64,000 nucleotides of DNA from Alginatibacterium sediminis (GCF_003610775.1 NZ_RAQO01000005.1:463965-527964), one strand, 5' to 3'. Positions 32,143 to 41,919 are shown, counted from the stretch's first letter. Made by a program: numbers and translations. Notes: generated by a model not told the origin, from the sequence alone.

Positions 32143-34182
32143 CTAACCCAAAGCATTTAGGCTTTTAAGATGCTCGTTGTACCAAGTTTGTAGTTGAGTT
32201 GCCGGTAGTGCTTTTGAAAAATGAAAGCCTTGTACATACTCGATGCCAATCGCATCGAGTATCTCAAGTTGCTCAAGGGTTTCAACACCTTCGGCAATGA
32301 CTTGATAATTGAACTCGCGCGCAAGGTATTTGGTGGCGCGAACAATTGATTGTTGTTTGTTGGCCAACTGCTGCAAAAAAATACGGTCAATTTTAATAAA
32401 ATTAACAGGTAAGCTATTTAGCTGCTGCAGTGACGAATAGCCTGTACCAAAGTCATCGATTGCAAAGTGGACGCCTAAAGCTTGTAGTTGACGCATCTGC
32501 GCTTTTACTCGTTCGGTATTCTTGATTAATACCGATTCGGTTATTTCTAGATGTAAACGCGCAGGTGCTAATTGACTCAGCTCTAAACTGCGCTCTACCT
32601 GTTCTATAAATTCAAGATTATAAAGCTGCAAGGCCGACACGTTCACCGAAACGCTAGGCATCTCTTCAAAACTCCATTTGGCAGCCTCTAGGCAGGCTTG
32701 TTCAAGCACCCAGGAACCAAGCTCATTTATCAGGCCGCTTTTTTCAGCTAAGCTGACGAAAATGTCAGGTGATACATATTGTTGCTCAAACTTCCAACGC
32801 AACAATGCTTCGAAACTCCAGATTTTTTGAGTACTTGTATCTAAAATAGGCTGATAATGAATTTCAAAGTCTCGGTTTAAAAGCGCATCTGATAAACCTT
32901 GCTTTAGTTTTCTTTCTTGCAAGCTGTGGGCGTACAAATCACTATTAAATATAGCGATGCTTTGTTTTTTCGCTTTCGCTGAAAACATCGCGATATCACT
33001 AAACAGGATCAGTTGCTGTATATCCTGACTATGCAGTGGGTATTCCGAAATACCAAAGGCTGCACTAATGCTTAAGACATTGCTATCAAGCGCTATCGGT
33101 TGACGCAAGCGCTGACTCAAATTGAAAGCAAGTTTTTGAGCTTGTGAGGCCGCGATGTTTGGGACGGCAATAATGTATTCATCTCCACCCCAACGGCCTA
33201 GTAATTGCCGTTCATTTTGACCTTTAAAACGCTGTGAAATTACTTGTAGTAAACGATCACCTTGTGCATGCCCAAGAGCATCGTTGACTTGTTTAAAGTC
33301 ATTTAAATCAACAAAAATGATGCTTAAGCTTTGCTGGTTCTGATCACATTCATGCATTAAGGTTTGCAGATTTCTTACAAAAGCATGGCGATTAAATAAC
33401 TCAGTAAGTGGGTCGATATTCGAGAGCCGGTAGACTTCTTGTGTACGTTGCTCGACTTTCAATTCAAGTTCTTGATTGTTTATGTTTACTCTTTGATTTG
33501 CTTCTTCTAAGTCGTATTTATGCTGCCTAAGTTGTTGTTTTTCTTCTAATAGTTGCTTAGCTAATAGAGAATTATTGTTTTTAAACTCTATTGCTTGGTG
33601 AGTAAAGCTTGAACTTCGAAATGCGGTAGCTATTAAAATAACTAGAAATCCCAAACCTAGCACGCCTAGCAAAGGTAACTGGGCTTGACCGCTCAAAAGA
33701 CTCATAGTCGACATTGGGGCAATCATTAAGCAAGCATATAGGATGCATAGGTCACGATCTGCAGACAATATAGAGGTCGCCCCTCCAGCCATCGCTGACA
33801 AAATTATCATGGCTGACGTTAGCTCGATTAAATCCATGTGTGGAAAAAGCAAGGTGCTGTAGCTGGCCCAGGTTAATGCGGTTGCAATTACTCCATAACG
33901 AAATTGTTTGATCGCATCTTGGGCGGTATTACTCGAGGTGTGCTCTTTGTTGAGCTGTGCTCGCCAGCGATAGCCCAAAACTAAGCGAAATACCAGAACT
34001 AGCACCATGATCAGCCAAAGCGAGATGCGTAGGAAAGGAACTTGTTCTGCATTAAAACCAAAACACAAGAATGTAAAAGCGATAAAGCTAATACCAATAC
34101 CCGAGGGGTTGTTTTGAAACAATAACTGCGCCGCATCCATTGCAGCACTTTGGGATTGGTGGTTAGTGAGCTTGATAAACAA
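32143..34182 (-). CDS. Membrane GGDEF-EAL cyclic-di-GMP protein
   Basis: A 679-residue bifunctional c-di-GMP enzyme. The N-terminal ~200 residues hold about six to seven membrane helices. A short coiled coil (~210-255) leads to the GGDEF domain, with active site RWGGDEY (Tyr instead of Phe at the last position), and then an EAL domain with SFEALLRW, DDFGTGYSSL, KIDRIF and AEGVET. EAL motifs are complete, so phosphodiesterase activity is expected; cyclase activity is possible. The membrane module may sense an unknown signal. Single gene, start ATG 34182. Confidence 0.9.
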   Translation of the reverse strand: MFIKLTNHQSQSAAMDAAQLLFQNNPSGIGISFIAFTFLCFGFNAEQVPFLRISLWLIMVLVLVFRLVLGYRWRAQLNKEHTSSNTAQDAIKQFRYGVIATALTWASYSTLLFPHMDLIELTSAMIILSAMAGGATSILSADRDLCILYACLMIAPMSTMSLLSGQAQLPLLGVLGLGFLVILIATAFRSSSFTHQAIEFKNNNSLLAKQLLEEKQQLRQHKYDLEEANQRVNINNQELELKVEQRTQEVYRLSNIDPLTELFNRHAFVRNLQTLMHECDQNQQSLSIIFVDLNDFKQVNDALGHAQGDRLLQVISQRFKGQNERQLLGRWGGDEYIIAVPNIAASQAQKLAFNLSQRLRQPIALDSNVLSISAAFGISEYPLHSQDIQQLILFSDIAMFSAKAKKQSIAIFNSDLYAHSLQERKLKQGLSDALLNRDFEIHYQPILDTSTQKIWSFEALLRWKFEQQYVSPDIFVSLAEKSGLINELGSWVLEQACLEAAKWSFEEMPSVSVNVSALQLYNLEFIEQVERSLELSQLAPARLHLEITESVLIKNTERVKAQMRQLQALGVHFAIDDFGTGYSSLQQLNSLPVNFIKIDRIFLQQLANKQQSIVRATKYLAREFNYQVIAEGVETLEQLEILDAIGIEYVQGFHFSKALPATQLQTWYNEHLKSLNALG

Positions 34183-34305
34183 TTCCTAAATACAACAAAA
34201 GCCGTCCATGGTTGTCATCCATGGTAACAAAGATAGGCGTAATGTCAGCTATTCAGCGATAGGATTTTTCGATAAATGGAGCGGATTGTGTGATTGTTAA
34301 GTTGT

Positions 34306-34410
34306 TTAGATCCAGAAATAAGATTGAGCAAGTACAAATACAGCTGTTGCTGAAAAAAGACCTGTTATATGAGCAACTTCGGTAAGGGTATTTCGGGTTT
34401 TGTCAGACAT
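34306..34410 (-). CDS. Possible 34-residue small membrane protein
   Basis: Minus-strand frame MSDKTRNTLTEVAHITGLFS, then ATAVFVLAQSYFWI. A polar N terminus and a hydrophobic C-terminal helix suggest a single-pass small protein; GAGAG lies 6-10 nt before the ATG. No family recognised. Located between the GGDEF-EAL gene and the 93-residue protein upstream. Confidence 0.45.
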   Translation of the reverse strand: MSDKTRNTLTEVAHITGLFSATAVFVLAQSYFWI

Positions 34411-34536
34411 AATTCTCTCGCTGGCTAAATAATGTGAACTTGGTCACAATTTTATTAGCAGAGAGAGTTTATTTCAAGCTTTTTGTGACATTTGTCACAA
34501 ATTGTTACAATTCATGGCTAATGTCAGCGATTCTAT

Positions 34537-34818
34537 TTACGCTCGTCGTAAACGAACAACTTTCATAAATTCGACTTCCATGCCTAGAACGGTTTCGCTA
34601 CTAGGGTAGTAACTAAGATTGACCACTGTTCCGACCAAATTCTTATAAAGCTTCTTGCGGCGATAACGGAATGCAACATCATAATTGTCCAGCATTATGG
34701 TATTTAAGTACCATTCACCTTTTTGACGCTGAATGTGGGATCTAACTTTCTGTTCTACGCTTTCGACTAACTTTTCGTGTTTTTTTAATAGCGATTCGCT
34801 ATCGGTAGTTAATGTCAT
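34537..34818 (-). CDS. Conserved-looking small soluble protein
   Basis: A 93-residue protein without recognised family. It starts with an acidic/helical part (DSESLLKKHEKLVESVEQKV) and continues with basic strands (AFRYRRKKLYKNLVGTVVNL, FMKVVRLRRA). No signal peptide. ATG 34818 is preferred because GAGGTTGAAGA precedes it; an in-frame ATG at 34857 would overlap the divergent promoter. It is divergent from the DUF3820 gene, 71 bp apart. Confidence 0.55.
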   Translation of the reverse strand: MTLTTDSESLLKKHEKLVESVEQKVRSHIQRQKGEWYLNTIMLDNYDVAFRYRRKKLYKNLVGTVVNLSYYPSSETVLGMEVEFMKVVRLRRA

Positions 34819-34889
34819 GATAATCTTCAACCTCGTATGTCTAGCCTGCCTAGCCATACATTAAATGCTTTGGCTTAAGGACCAGAAAA

Positions 34890-35150
34890 ATGAATGAGCA
34901 AAATTTAGCGGCTGACCCAGAGATATTAATAAAGATTGCTCGAACCCGTATGCCGTTTGGAAAGTACACTGGAACAGCCATTGTACATCTTCCTGAGGAA
35001 TATTTGCTGTGGTTTCAAAATAAAGATGGTTTTCCTAAAGGGGAACTGGGTTATTTGATGGCTATTTGCCTAGAATTGAAAGTCGAAGGGCTTGAAAGTT
35101 TGTTATTACCTTTGGCTGAGAAAAAGCCTAAAAGCTTTAAGTTTGATTAA
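34890..35150 (+). CDS. DUF3820 family protein
   Basis: An 86-residue protein with the DUF3820 core ARTRMPFGKYTG, then LPEEYLLWFQNKDGFPKGEL. Function unknown; some homologs are described as quorum-regulated factors. Followed after 6 bp by the TIGR02444-type gene on the same strand, so likely one operon. Confidence 0.8.
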   Translation: MNEQNLAADPEILIKIARTRMPFGKYTGTAIVHLPEEYLLWFQNKDGFPKGELGYLMAICLELKVEGLESLLLPLAEKKPKSFKFD

Positions 35151-35156
35151 GCTTCG

Positions 35157-35612
35157 ATGTTGACTCACGCCTTGCTTGAACAGCATTGTGTCGCGTTGTG
35201 GGATTATTGCGCGCAGCTTTATCAAATTGACGCTATACGTGAAGCCTGTCTAGTTGCTCAAAATAGATCTGAACTCAATGTAAATCTAATCTTGTTTTTG
35301 TGTTTTGCGAGAACGAATTCGATTGATGTAAATCTTGAACGGCTAAAAAACGATATTGCAGTCAGCCAAAAACAAGTAAGCGCACACCGAAATCAGCGAA
35401 AGCAACAGAAATCTATGTTGCCCCAAAATGATTACCAACTATTGTGTCAGCATGAGTTGGAGTTAGAACGTCGGCAGCAATCATTATTGTTGTTAAGCAC
35501 AATCGAGGTAAATAAAGCGGAGAACAATGAGGATTTAATTCGTGCTGACCGTGAGCTTGAACGCTACCTATTTGAGTACCCGCAGCTTTATCGTCAGCTG
35601 CAGGTCTACTAG
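35157..35612 (+). CDS. TIGR02444/DUF2390 family protein
   Basis: A 151-residue mostly helical cytoplasmic protein. The N-terminal pattern WDYCAQLYQIDAIREACLVA, then NVNLILFLCF, is that of the TIGR02444 proteobacterial family of unknown function. It follows DUF3820 by 6 bp and converges on the DEAD-box gene, whose stop is 7 bp away. Confidence 0.75.
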   Translation: MLTHALLEQHCVALWDYCAQLYQIDAIREACLVAQNRSELNVNLILFLCFARTNSIDVNLERLKNDIAVSQKQVSAHRNQRKQQKSMLPQNDYQLLCQHELELERRQQSLLLLSTIEVNKAENNEDLIRADRELERYLFEYPQLYRQLQVY

Positions 35613-35618
35613 TAAGCC

Positions 35619-36965
35619 TTAGTCTTCGTCGTCACCATCTAAGCTAAGATCTTCAGGCGCAGCCCTGCGACGAATGGGGATATCACCGATATCTTGGCCT
35701 TCGTGGAAGTTACGGTTGCGTTTTGCACCGGTATTTTTCCCATTGGCTTTGGTTTTGACGGTTTTTGGGGTAGGTTTATTGGCTTGGCTGGTTTGCGTAT
35801 CATTTTTAGCACGCAATCCAGTAAAGCGAGACTCAATTCCATCTATGCTTGAGAAAACCACGGTTTGCGGAAGATACTGACGCAAAATATCAAAGTTATT
35901 CCAGTCATTAGGCCCTATCAAGCTGTGGGCATGGCCCTGGTTTCCAGCGCGGCCAGTACGACCAATACGATGCATGTATTCTTCACTGTGTTTTGGCATG
36001 TCAAAGTTAACCACATGCGACACTTGAACGATATCCAAACCTCGAGAGGCCAAGTCGGTGGTAAACAACACTTTTTGATGCCCACGACTAAAGCTATCCA
36101 TAATCTGATTACGTTGGCTTTGGTTAAGGTCACCACTTAGAGCGGCGCAGGAGAAGCCTAGCCCTTGATAATGTGTTGCTAGGCGCTCTGTATCGACGCG
36201 GGTTGCGGTAAACACGATCGCCTGCTGTACATGGTCCTCGGATAACAAGGCCTGAAGCTGTTGTTGCTTTTGGTTTAAGTCTTCACTTAGGTAAAAACGT
36301 TGCTCAATATCCGTGTGTTGTTCGAAGGCGAAGCCAATTGCGATTCGAACGGGATTCTTTAACAACTGTTGAGCAAATTTGCCAACTTCAGGGTTATCCA
36401 TCGTGGCCGAAAACATTAGTGTTTGGCGCTTACGATGGTTGGCGGCTTTATGTATATCTTGTAATTGCCCAGAAAAACCTAAGTCAAACATCCGATCTGC
36501 TTCGTCGAGTATTAATAACTCAAGGCCTTCGAGAAACAAATGACGTTTTTGTAGGTGATCATGTAAACGACCAGCGGTCGCTATAATTATTTGAGGGTCT
36601 TTACGCAGCGTTTTTAACTGGTCGTTAAAGTTTTCTCCGCCGCAAATCAATGCCGATTTTAAAGAGGTGTTAGCTATTAATAAGCGCAACTGACCGTAGA
36701 CTTGTTTTGCAAGCTCACGAGTTGGGCATAAAACGATGGCTCGAGCATCTTGTTTGCTTAGTGCTTTTTGTTTTAGCAAACGCTGCACACATGGCAATAA
36801 ATAAGCCAAAGTTTTGCCCGATCCAGTCTTTGAACTGGCCATGATATCGCGTCCAACCATTGCTACCGGAATGGCTTGGCGTTGAATATCTGTTGGCGAC
36901 TCAAAGTTAAGATGAGCTAAGGTGTTTACTATACGTTGGTCAAAGGCAAATTCGCTGAACTGCAA
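35619..36965 (-). CDS. DEAD-box RNA helicase (second)
   Basis: A 448-residue cytoplasmic RNA helicase. Q motif SPTDIQRQAIP, motif I SSKTGSGKT, Ia PTRELAKQ, II LDEADRMF, III SAT, V TDLASRGLDI and [10 protein letters not shown] are intact. The C-terminal ~75 residues are charged and disordered. It is distinct from the RhlE-like protein at 2028 and closest in layout to SrmB/RhlE-type accessory helicases; I do not give a symbol. Probable role in ribosome biogenesis or RNA decay in the cold. Confidence 0.85.
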   Translation of the reverse strand: MQFSEFAFDQRIVNTLAHLNFESPTDIQRQAIPVAMVGRDIMASSKTGSGKTLAYLLPCVQRLLKQKALSKQDARAIVLCPTRELAKQVYGQLRLLIANTSLKSALICGGENFNDQLKTLRKDPQIIIATAGRLHDHLQKRHLFLEGLELLILDEADRMFDLGFSGQLQDIHKAANHRKRQTLMFSATMDNPEVGKFAQQLLKNPVRIAIGFAFEQHTDIEQRFYLSEDLNQKQQQLQALLSEDHVQQAIVFTATRVDTERLATHYQGLGFSCAALSGDLNQSQRNQIMDSFSRGHQKVLFTTDLASRGLDIVQVSHVVNFDMPKHSEEYMHRIGRTGRAGNQGHAHSLIGPNDWNNFDILRQYLPQTVVFSSIDGIESRFTGLRAKNDTQTSQANKPTPKTVKTKANGKNTGAKRNRNFHEGQDIGDIPIRRRAAPEDLSLDGDDED

Positions 36966-37022
36966 GGTCGAGTCTCTTTTTCGGATATTGGGCAGGAGTA
37001 TAGCCTAATTCTAGTCAGCTCG

Positions 37023-37781
37023 TTAGTAGGTGAGTGCAGCAATTACCCCAAATAAGGTCATCCAGAATAAAAACCATTTTAAATGTTGGGGGCTAATGTT
37101 AAGCGCAAGTTTAACCCCCACTTGTGCCCCAGCCATGGCGCCGATGCCTAAAATAATACCGGCACTCCAATTGACTTGGGATTGCCAGATAAACACCAGT
37201 AAAGCTACGCTGGTAAAAGCAAGTGTACATACTAGCTTTAAGGCGTTAGCTCTCACTAAGTCATAGTTTAAACTGCCAGCAAGCGCGGCAATTAGCACAA
37301 ATCCAACGCCGGCCTGAACAAAACCGCCATAAATTCCAGCAAAAAATAAAGACCACCACCCCATAGATGACTGACTTACTTTTTTGGCAACTGTGCCACT
37401 TTCCACGACGATTGCACTGGGTTTTATAATCATGAGAAAGGTCATACCTAACATGGTCAGCAGTAATAGTGGTTTTAACCATTGTTCTGGAAGAAAGGAG
37501 GCAAGAACAGCGCCCACCACGCCGCCAACTAGTGTTGGGATTAAGATCGGGACTATTTCGGTGGTTTCAAGTTTATTGTGTTTTTGAAAACCACGAACGC
37601 CAACCAGTGCTTGAAAGAATACCCCAACCCGATTACTGGCATTAGCAACGTCAGCAGGCAAGCCCATCAACATCAAGGCGGGCAAGGTTAGGTTTGAGCC
37701 GCCGCCGGCGAGTACGTTTATTACACCAGCGATTGCACCGAGTACTAGTAAAATAGCAATATTGAGCAGACTAAAATCCAT
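37023..37781 (-). CDS. TSUP-family (TauE/SafE) anion transporter
   Basis: A 252-residue inner-membrane protein with about eight helices in two repeats. Each TSUP repeat signature is visible (GAIAGVINVLAGGGSNLTLP in the first, FFAGIYGGFVQAGVGFVLIA in the second). The family moves sulfite, sulfonates or other organic anions; the substrate is not deducible. Monocistronic. Confidence 0.85.
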   Translation of the reverse strand: MDFSLLNIAILLVLGAIAGVINVLAGGGSNLTLPALMLMGLPADVANASNRVGVFFQALVGVRGFQKHNKLETTEIVPILIPTLVGGVVGAVLASFLPEQWLKPLLLLTMLGMTFLMIIKPSAIVVESGTVAKKVSQSSMGWWSLFFAGIYGGFVQAGVGFVLIAALAGSLNYDLVRANALKLVCTLAFTSVALLVFIWQSQVNWSAGIILGIGAMAGAQVGVKLALNISPQHLKWFLFWMTLFGVIAALTY

Positions 37782-37945
37782 GATGCTTCTCTAAAGTTAA
37801 GCGCTGATACTAAAAACTTGAAATGGTCGTTTTAAGCAGCTTAAGTCTCGGTTATGATTCGTGTGATTTGGCTTAATAGAGGCACAATATAGTGCAACAA
37901 AAAGCGAATAAACAATAACCTATTCGTCTCAACAAAGGAATTGTC

Positions 37946-38182
37946 ATGGATCGTCAGCAAAAAGAATACTATCGAGAAAAACTACAAAACTATTTAAGCC
38001 AAGAACTGGATGTTGAAATAGGTGACTTTGATGCGGAGTTCTTATTTGATTTTATGTATGAACAGTTAGAACCCCAAATTCATAATCAGGCGCTGGAACT
38101 TGCGCGACTTCATTTAAACCAGCGTATGGACAGTGTGACGGAGTCCTTGGTCGAGCTAGAAAAATACGCCAAGGAATCATAA
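37946..38182 (+). CDS. DUF2164 family protein
   Basis: A 78-residue acidic helical protein with the DUF2164 pattern YFxxELDVEIGDFDAEFLFDF (here SQELDVEIGDFDAEFLFDF). Function unknown. AAAGGAA precedes the ATG. Three bases separate it from the gamma-glutamylcyclotransferase-like gene, so they form one transcript. Confidence 0.8.
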   Translation: MDRQQKEYYREKLQNYLSQELDVEIGDFDAEFLFDFMYEQLEPQIHNQALELARLHLNQRMDSVTESLVELEKYAKES

Positions 38183-38185
38183 GCA

Positions 38186-38770
38186 ATGGTTTATATTTTT
38201 GGATATGGCAGTTTGATAGACCAAGAGTGCCGCCAACATACGTTTCCGGCAAAGCAAGCCTATGCGGCGCGACTTAAAGGTTACGCGCGCTATTGGAGCG
38301 CATTAGGTCAAGATGCTGATCGCAGCGCCGTTGTGATAGTGGAACAAGAAAATACCAGTGTTAACGGAGTACTGATCCCTTTTGATGAACACTACTTTGA
38401 GCAGTTAGATGAACGGGAACGTGGTTATCAGCGAGTTCAAATCGGCTTGGAACAATTGCAGTGCCTTGATGTTCTACCCGATTCAGCAATAAAAGTCTTT
38501 ACCTATGTCGCCCCAAGACATTGGCAACCAAAACATAACTCACCAATCTTGCAAAGCTATTTGGATGTTTGTATTCGGGGTTGTTTGCACCACAGTGAAG
38601 ATTATGCAACCGAGTTTTTGTTGAGCACGGGCTCGTGGGGAGAGCATTGGGTTGATGACCGAAAGCTACCTCAGTATCCTCGAGCTTTAGACTTTGATAC
38701 AAACTTATTTGAGGCTGTAGACAAGCTATTGCATCAAACAAGTTTGTTAGGTTCTCGTAAGCTTGTTTAG
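38186..38770 (+). CDS. Gamma-glutamylcyclotransferase-like protein
   Basis: A 194-residue GGCT/ChaC-fold protein. The diagnostic N-terminal loop YIFGYGSLIDQECR is present, as is the Glu-containing region FEQLDERERGYQRV, which supplies the catalytic acid. Family enzymes release 5-oxoproline from gamma-glutamyl peptides such as glutathione. It follows DUF2164 and converges with the permease gene, overlapping its 3' end by 4 bp. Confidence 0.8.
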   Translation: MVYIFGYGSLIDQECRQHTFPAKQAYAARLKGYARYWSALGQDADRSAVVIVEQENTSVNGVLIPFDEHYFEQLDERERGYQRVQIGLEQLQCLDVLPDSAIKVFTYVAPRHWQPKHNSPILQSYLDVCIRGCLHHSEDYATEFLLSTGSWGEHWVDDRKLPQYPRALDFDTNLFEAVDKLLHQTSLLGSRKLV

Positions 38771-39984
38771 CCTTTGGACTGTTCTTTCGTTTGAGGCAAA
38801 ATTAAATTTAACAAGATTGCGATAATACCGCTCAAGCCAACACCTTTTAGGGTTAAGTCGCCAATGCCGATGGCCATGCCACCGATACCAAATACTAAGG
38901 TTACTGATACGATAACCAAGTTTCGTGACTCATTTAAATCAACTTGTTTTCGAATAAGGGTACCTAAGCCAATAGCAGCGATGGCTCCAAATAGCAGGCA
39001 CATAATCCCGCCCATAACTGGTACTGGAATTGATAATAGCAATGCACCTGTTTTGCCCACAAAAGCAAGGGCAATTGCAAATCCAGCCGCCCAAGTCATG
39101 ATCACAGGATTATAGGTTTTTAACAGGCTGACTGCGCCAGTTACTTCGCCATAACTGACCACTGGCGGGGCACCAAAACTCGCAGCTGTCATGGTTGCTA
39201 ATCCATCGCCGAGTAATGAGCGATGCAAACCTGGGTTTTTGACAAAATCTTTTCCAGTTACATTCGAAATAGCAAGTATGTCCCCGAAGTGCTCAATAGT
39301 GACAATAAGGCCAATAGGCGCGATAAACAAAATTGCCTGCCAATTAAATTCTGGTGTTACAAATTCAGGGATAGCAAACCATGGTGCCGCAGCAACGGCG
39401 CTAAAATCAACGAGTCCAAAATACAGCGAAAGCCCATAGCCAACGACCACCCCTGACAAAATAGGCATAAGCTTTAACATGCCTTTACCAAACATGCTGA
39501 CCACAATGGTTGTAATAAGCGCAGCAGAGGAGATGAGCATTGCAATGTCTTGGTCGACCAATACCGCCGCGCCGTCCCCCGTTTTACCCAGTGCCATATT
39601 GACAGCGGTTGGCGCTAATCCTAAGCCAATGACCATGATTACAGGACCAACCACAACCGGTGGAAGTAGCCGTTCAATAACCGCTACCCCGCGCACGCGT
39701 ACTATGGCACTGATAATCAAAAACACTACTCCAGCTGCCATCAAACCACATAAAGTTGCTGGCAATCCGAATTGTTCGGTACCCAAAATAATGGGGGCAA
39801 TAAACGCAAACGAACTGCCTAAAAATATCGGGATTTGACGGCGAGTGCACACTTGAAATATCAAGGTGCCGATGCCAGCACCGAGTAAGGCCAAGTTAGG
39901 ACTTAAGCCTGTAAGTAAAGGAACTAGTGTAGTTGCACCAAAGGCGACCAAAAGAATTTGGGCTCCGAGTAGGGGGGTGTTCAT
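38767..39984 (-). CDS. uraA: Uracil-xanthine (NCS2) permease
   Basis: A 405-residue membrane protein with about 12-14 helices. NCS2 motifs are visible: QILLVAFGATTLVPLLTGLS, FLGSSFAFIAPI, and SFGAPPVVSYGEVTGAV, where UraA has the GTPxTTYGEN motif. The nearby APIGLIVTIEHFGDI carries the conserved Glu. Expected to import uracil or a related nucleobase with protons. No pyrimidine gene is adjacent. Confidence 0.82.
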   Translation of the reverse strand: MNTPLLGAQILLVAFGATTLVPLLTGLSPNLALLGAGIGTLIFQVCTRRQIPIFLGSSFAFIAPIILGTEQFGLPATLCGLMAAGVVFLIISAIVRVRGVAVIERLLPPVVVGPVIMVIGLGLAPTAVNMALGKTGDGAAVLVDQDIAMLISSAALITTIVVSMFGKGMLKLMPILSGVVVGYGLSLYFGLVDFSAVAAAPWFAIPEFVTPEFNWQAILFIAPIGLIVTIEHFGDILAISNVTGKDFVKNPGLHRSLLGDGLATMTAASFGAPPVVSYGEVTGAVSLLKTYNPVIMTWAAGFAIALAFVGKTGALLLSIPVPVMGGIMCLLFGAIAAIGLGTLIRKQVDLNESRNLVIVSVTLVFGIGGMAIGIGDLTLKGVGLSGIIAILLNLILPQTKEQSKG

Positions 39985-40085
39985 GCTAAACTCCGTTGAT
40001 AAAAATTTTATCGATTCTAGCAGAGTAGATAAGCGTAAAATATGATGTTGCTTTGTTTTTGAGCATCTTGTTTATAGGAACAAAA

Positions 40086-40421
40086 ATGAGTAAAACCCCA
40101 GCTAGTTCGCAAACCCAAGAACAAGCTTTAGCTATCACTAAAGCGACACAACGACCCGGTCAGAGTAAAGAACAAAGCAAGCTAATTGCCAAAGGTATAG
40201 AAAAAGGCATCGAAGCCTATAAGAAACAACACAAGGCAAAACTAAGAGAACAGGACAAGCTTAAAAAAAAGCAAACCAAGCAAGCATCGCAAACTCAGAT
40301 TGTGCTCGATAGCGCATCGCTTTCAGAAACAAAGACAGTTACATCTGCGACTAATTGGCTGCCGTGGATCTTACTCGGTCTAAGTTGGCTGGGTTTTGTT
40401 GGTTATTTTGTTTCGCAGTAG
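40086..40421 (+). CDS. DUF2956 family protein
   Basis: A 111-residue protein: a Gln/Lys-rich basic N-terminal part (QEQALAITKATQRPGQSKEQ, then KGIEKGIEAYKKQHKAK) and one C-terminal membrane helix (WLPWILLGLSWLGFVGYFVS). This is the DUF2956 layout, function unknown. ATG 40086 is chosen because AGGAA lies upstream; an in-frame ATG at 40053 adds an unlikely hydrophobic leader. Confidence 0.75.
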   Translation: MSKTPASSQTQEQALAITKATQRPGQSKEQSKLIAKGIEKGIEAYKKQHKAKLREQDKLKKKQTKQASQTQIVLDSASLSETKTVTSATNWLPWILLGLSWLGFVGYFVSQ

Positions 40422-40526
40422 TTAACAATGTTTCAATACTTGAAAGCTTAATTGATCTACATCTATGATTCTGTATTTTCGGGAATCATACTAGAACTTC
40501 ATGTCGTCAACGGACAGGGAGAACGG

Positions 40527-41402
40527 GTGAATAAATGGACTATCAAAGGCTACCAGCCTGAACGTGATTTTTTACTAGTTTGTGATTGGCTGCGAGTACG
40601 ACTTGCAACAAGCTTAGGTCTGGATGGCTTTGCGCTTGATCGATGGGAAACTCAATTCTCGGTTCAGCGGATGTTGGGGCGTGAAAACAATAGCGCTTTA
40701 GTATTTGAAGCCGATAAAATTGTTGGACTTATCGTCGCTGAAGGGCCAGACGAGTTCCACTTTTTACGAACCAAGGATGTTCCTGAGCTTTTCCAATTGA
40801 TGTGCAAATGGACTCAAGAGCGAATAGCTAAGCCTTTTTGTCTTTGGTCAGCCAGCGACAATACTTGGGAAACTGAGCAACTTTTGCTGCAAGGCTTTGT
40901 GAAACAAGCTAATCAATGTTGTTGTCGTTCGTTAGTCCTCCAAGAGACTCTAAAATCGATTGCAGCTCCTGCTACTTATCAAATACTAGATGTTCCAATT
41001 ACTGAATACTCATGGGCGCAACAACAAGTTAAAATTGATAATGGTTGTTTTCCTTGGGCAAATAGTACGGTGAATAGCGTGCAAGCTCTGTTAGAGATGC
41101 CATCATATCGCCAGCGATTTCATAAAGGCGTCATTTCTGAAAACGGAGAGCTTGTAGCATTTAGCGTACTTTGGATCGATACCCAAAACCAACTTGCAGT
41201 ATTTGAGCCCGTTGCAACGCTTCAAGCCCATCGCCGTAAAGGATTAGCTAAGGCACTTATGAACACTTTAATTCGACAAGCGTTTGATGAAGGTGTACGC
41301 CGCTTCTTGGTTGGGTCATATTCCGACGAGGCACATGCGACATATCAAAGTGTTGGGTTTACTGATGTCAATTACATTGATCTGTGGCGTTGGCAAACAT
41401 GA
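40527..41402 (+). CDS. GNAT-family acetyltransferase
   Basis: A 291-residue protein with a C-terminal GNAT domain (residues ~170-290). The acetyl-CoA loop is RRKGLAKALM, followed by GSYSDEAHATYQSVGF, the typical last part of the fold. The N-terminal half is another weak GNAT-like region. Start GTG 40527 follows AGGGAGA; an in-frame TTG at 40452 would add 25 residues without a ribosome site. Substrate unknown. Confidence 0.75.
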   Translation: MNKWTIKGYQPERDFLLVCDWLRVRLATSLGLDGFALDRWETQFSVQRMLGRENNSALVFEADKIVGLIVAEGPDEFHFLRTKDVPELFQLMCKWTQERIAKPFCLWSASDNTWETEQLLLQGFVKQANQCCCRSLVLQETLKSIAAPATYQILDVPITEYSWAQQQVKIDNGCFPWANSTVNSVQALLEMPSYRQRFHKGVISENGELVAFSVLWIDTQNQLAVFEPVATLQAHRRKGLAKALMNTLIRQAFDEGVRRFLVGSYSDEAHATYQSVGFTDVNYIDLWRWQT

Positions 41403-41490
41403 GGTGCTTGCTATAAGTTCGATTGGTGGTGGCTGTGCTCATTTTATGGATTTATAAGCAAAGCTAATCGTGACAGTAATTATAAGATCA

Positions 41491-41516
41491 AAAAAGCCAG
41501 CGACTAAGGCTGGCTA
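41491..41516 (-). terminator. Terminator of grcA
   Basis: Stem AGCCAGC/GCTGGCT with a 7-nt loop; on the minus strand it is followed by six U from the A run at 41491-41496. Lies 22 bp after the grcA stop. Confidence 0.8.
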
Positions 41517-41538
41517 TTGACGTGTTCAAAGTAAGCTA

Positions 41539-41919
41539 TTATAGGCTTTCTGTGAAAGTACGTGTGATTACATCACGTTGTTGTTCTGGCGTTAGCGAGT
41601 TAAAACGAACCGCATAACCAGAAACTCGAATTGTAAGCTGCGGGTATTTTTCAGGATGTTTAACAGCGTCTTCAAGCGTTTCGCGTTGCAACACGTTAAC
41701 ATTAAGGTGTTGACCACCTTCTTGTTGTGTTTCAGCGCGCATAGCTACTTCGCGATACTCGATTTGACCAAGCTGCTCTAAAGCTACAATTTCATCTTCC
41801 GCGAATAGTTCATCTTTAACACAGATACAGCGAGCTTGTTTTTGCTCGCTATCTAGTAACCAAAACGAATTTACCAAGCTTGCATTGTCTGCTTTAGTAA
41901 TTTGAATACCGATAGTCAT
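41539..41919 (-). CDS. grcA: Autonomous glycyl radical cofactor GrcA
   Basis: A 126-residue protein that restores pyruvate formate-lyase after oxygen damage by supplying a new glycyl radical domain. The C terminus [20 protein letters not shown] is the glycyl-radical motif (radical Gly in SGYAV) and is almost identical to E. coli YfiD. The upstream [19 protein letters not shown] also matches. ATG 41919 is preferred over 41925, because GAGGA is then 7-11 nt away. A nearly perfect FNR site lies 104 bp upstream. Confidence 0.95.
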   Translation of the reverse strand: MTIGIQITKADNASLVNSFWLLDSEQKQARCICVKDELFAEDEIVALEQLGQIEYREVAMRAETQQEGGQHLNVNVLQRETLEDAVKHPEKYPQLTIRVSGYAVRFNSLTPEQQRDVITRTFTESL

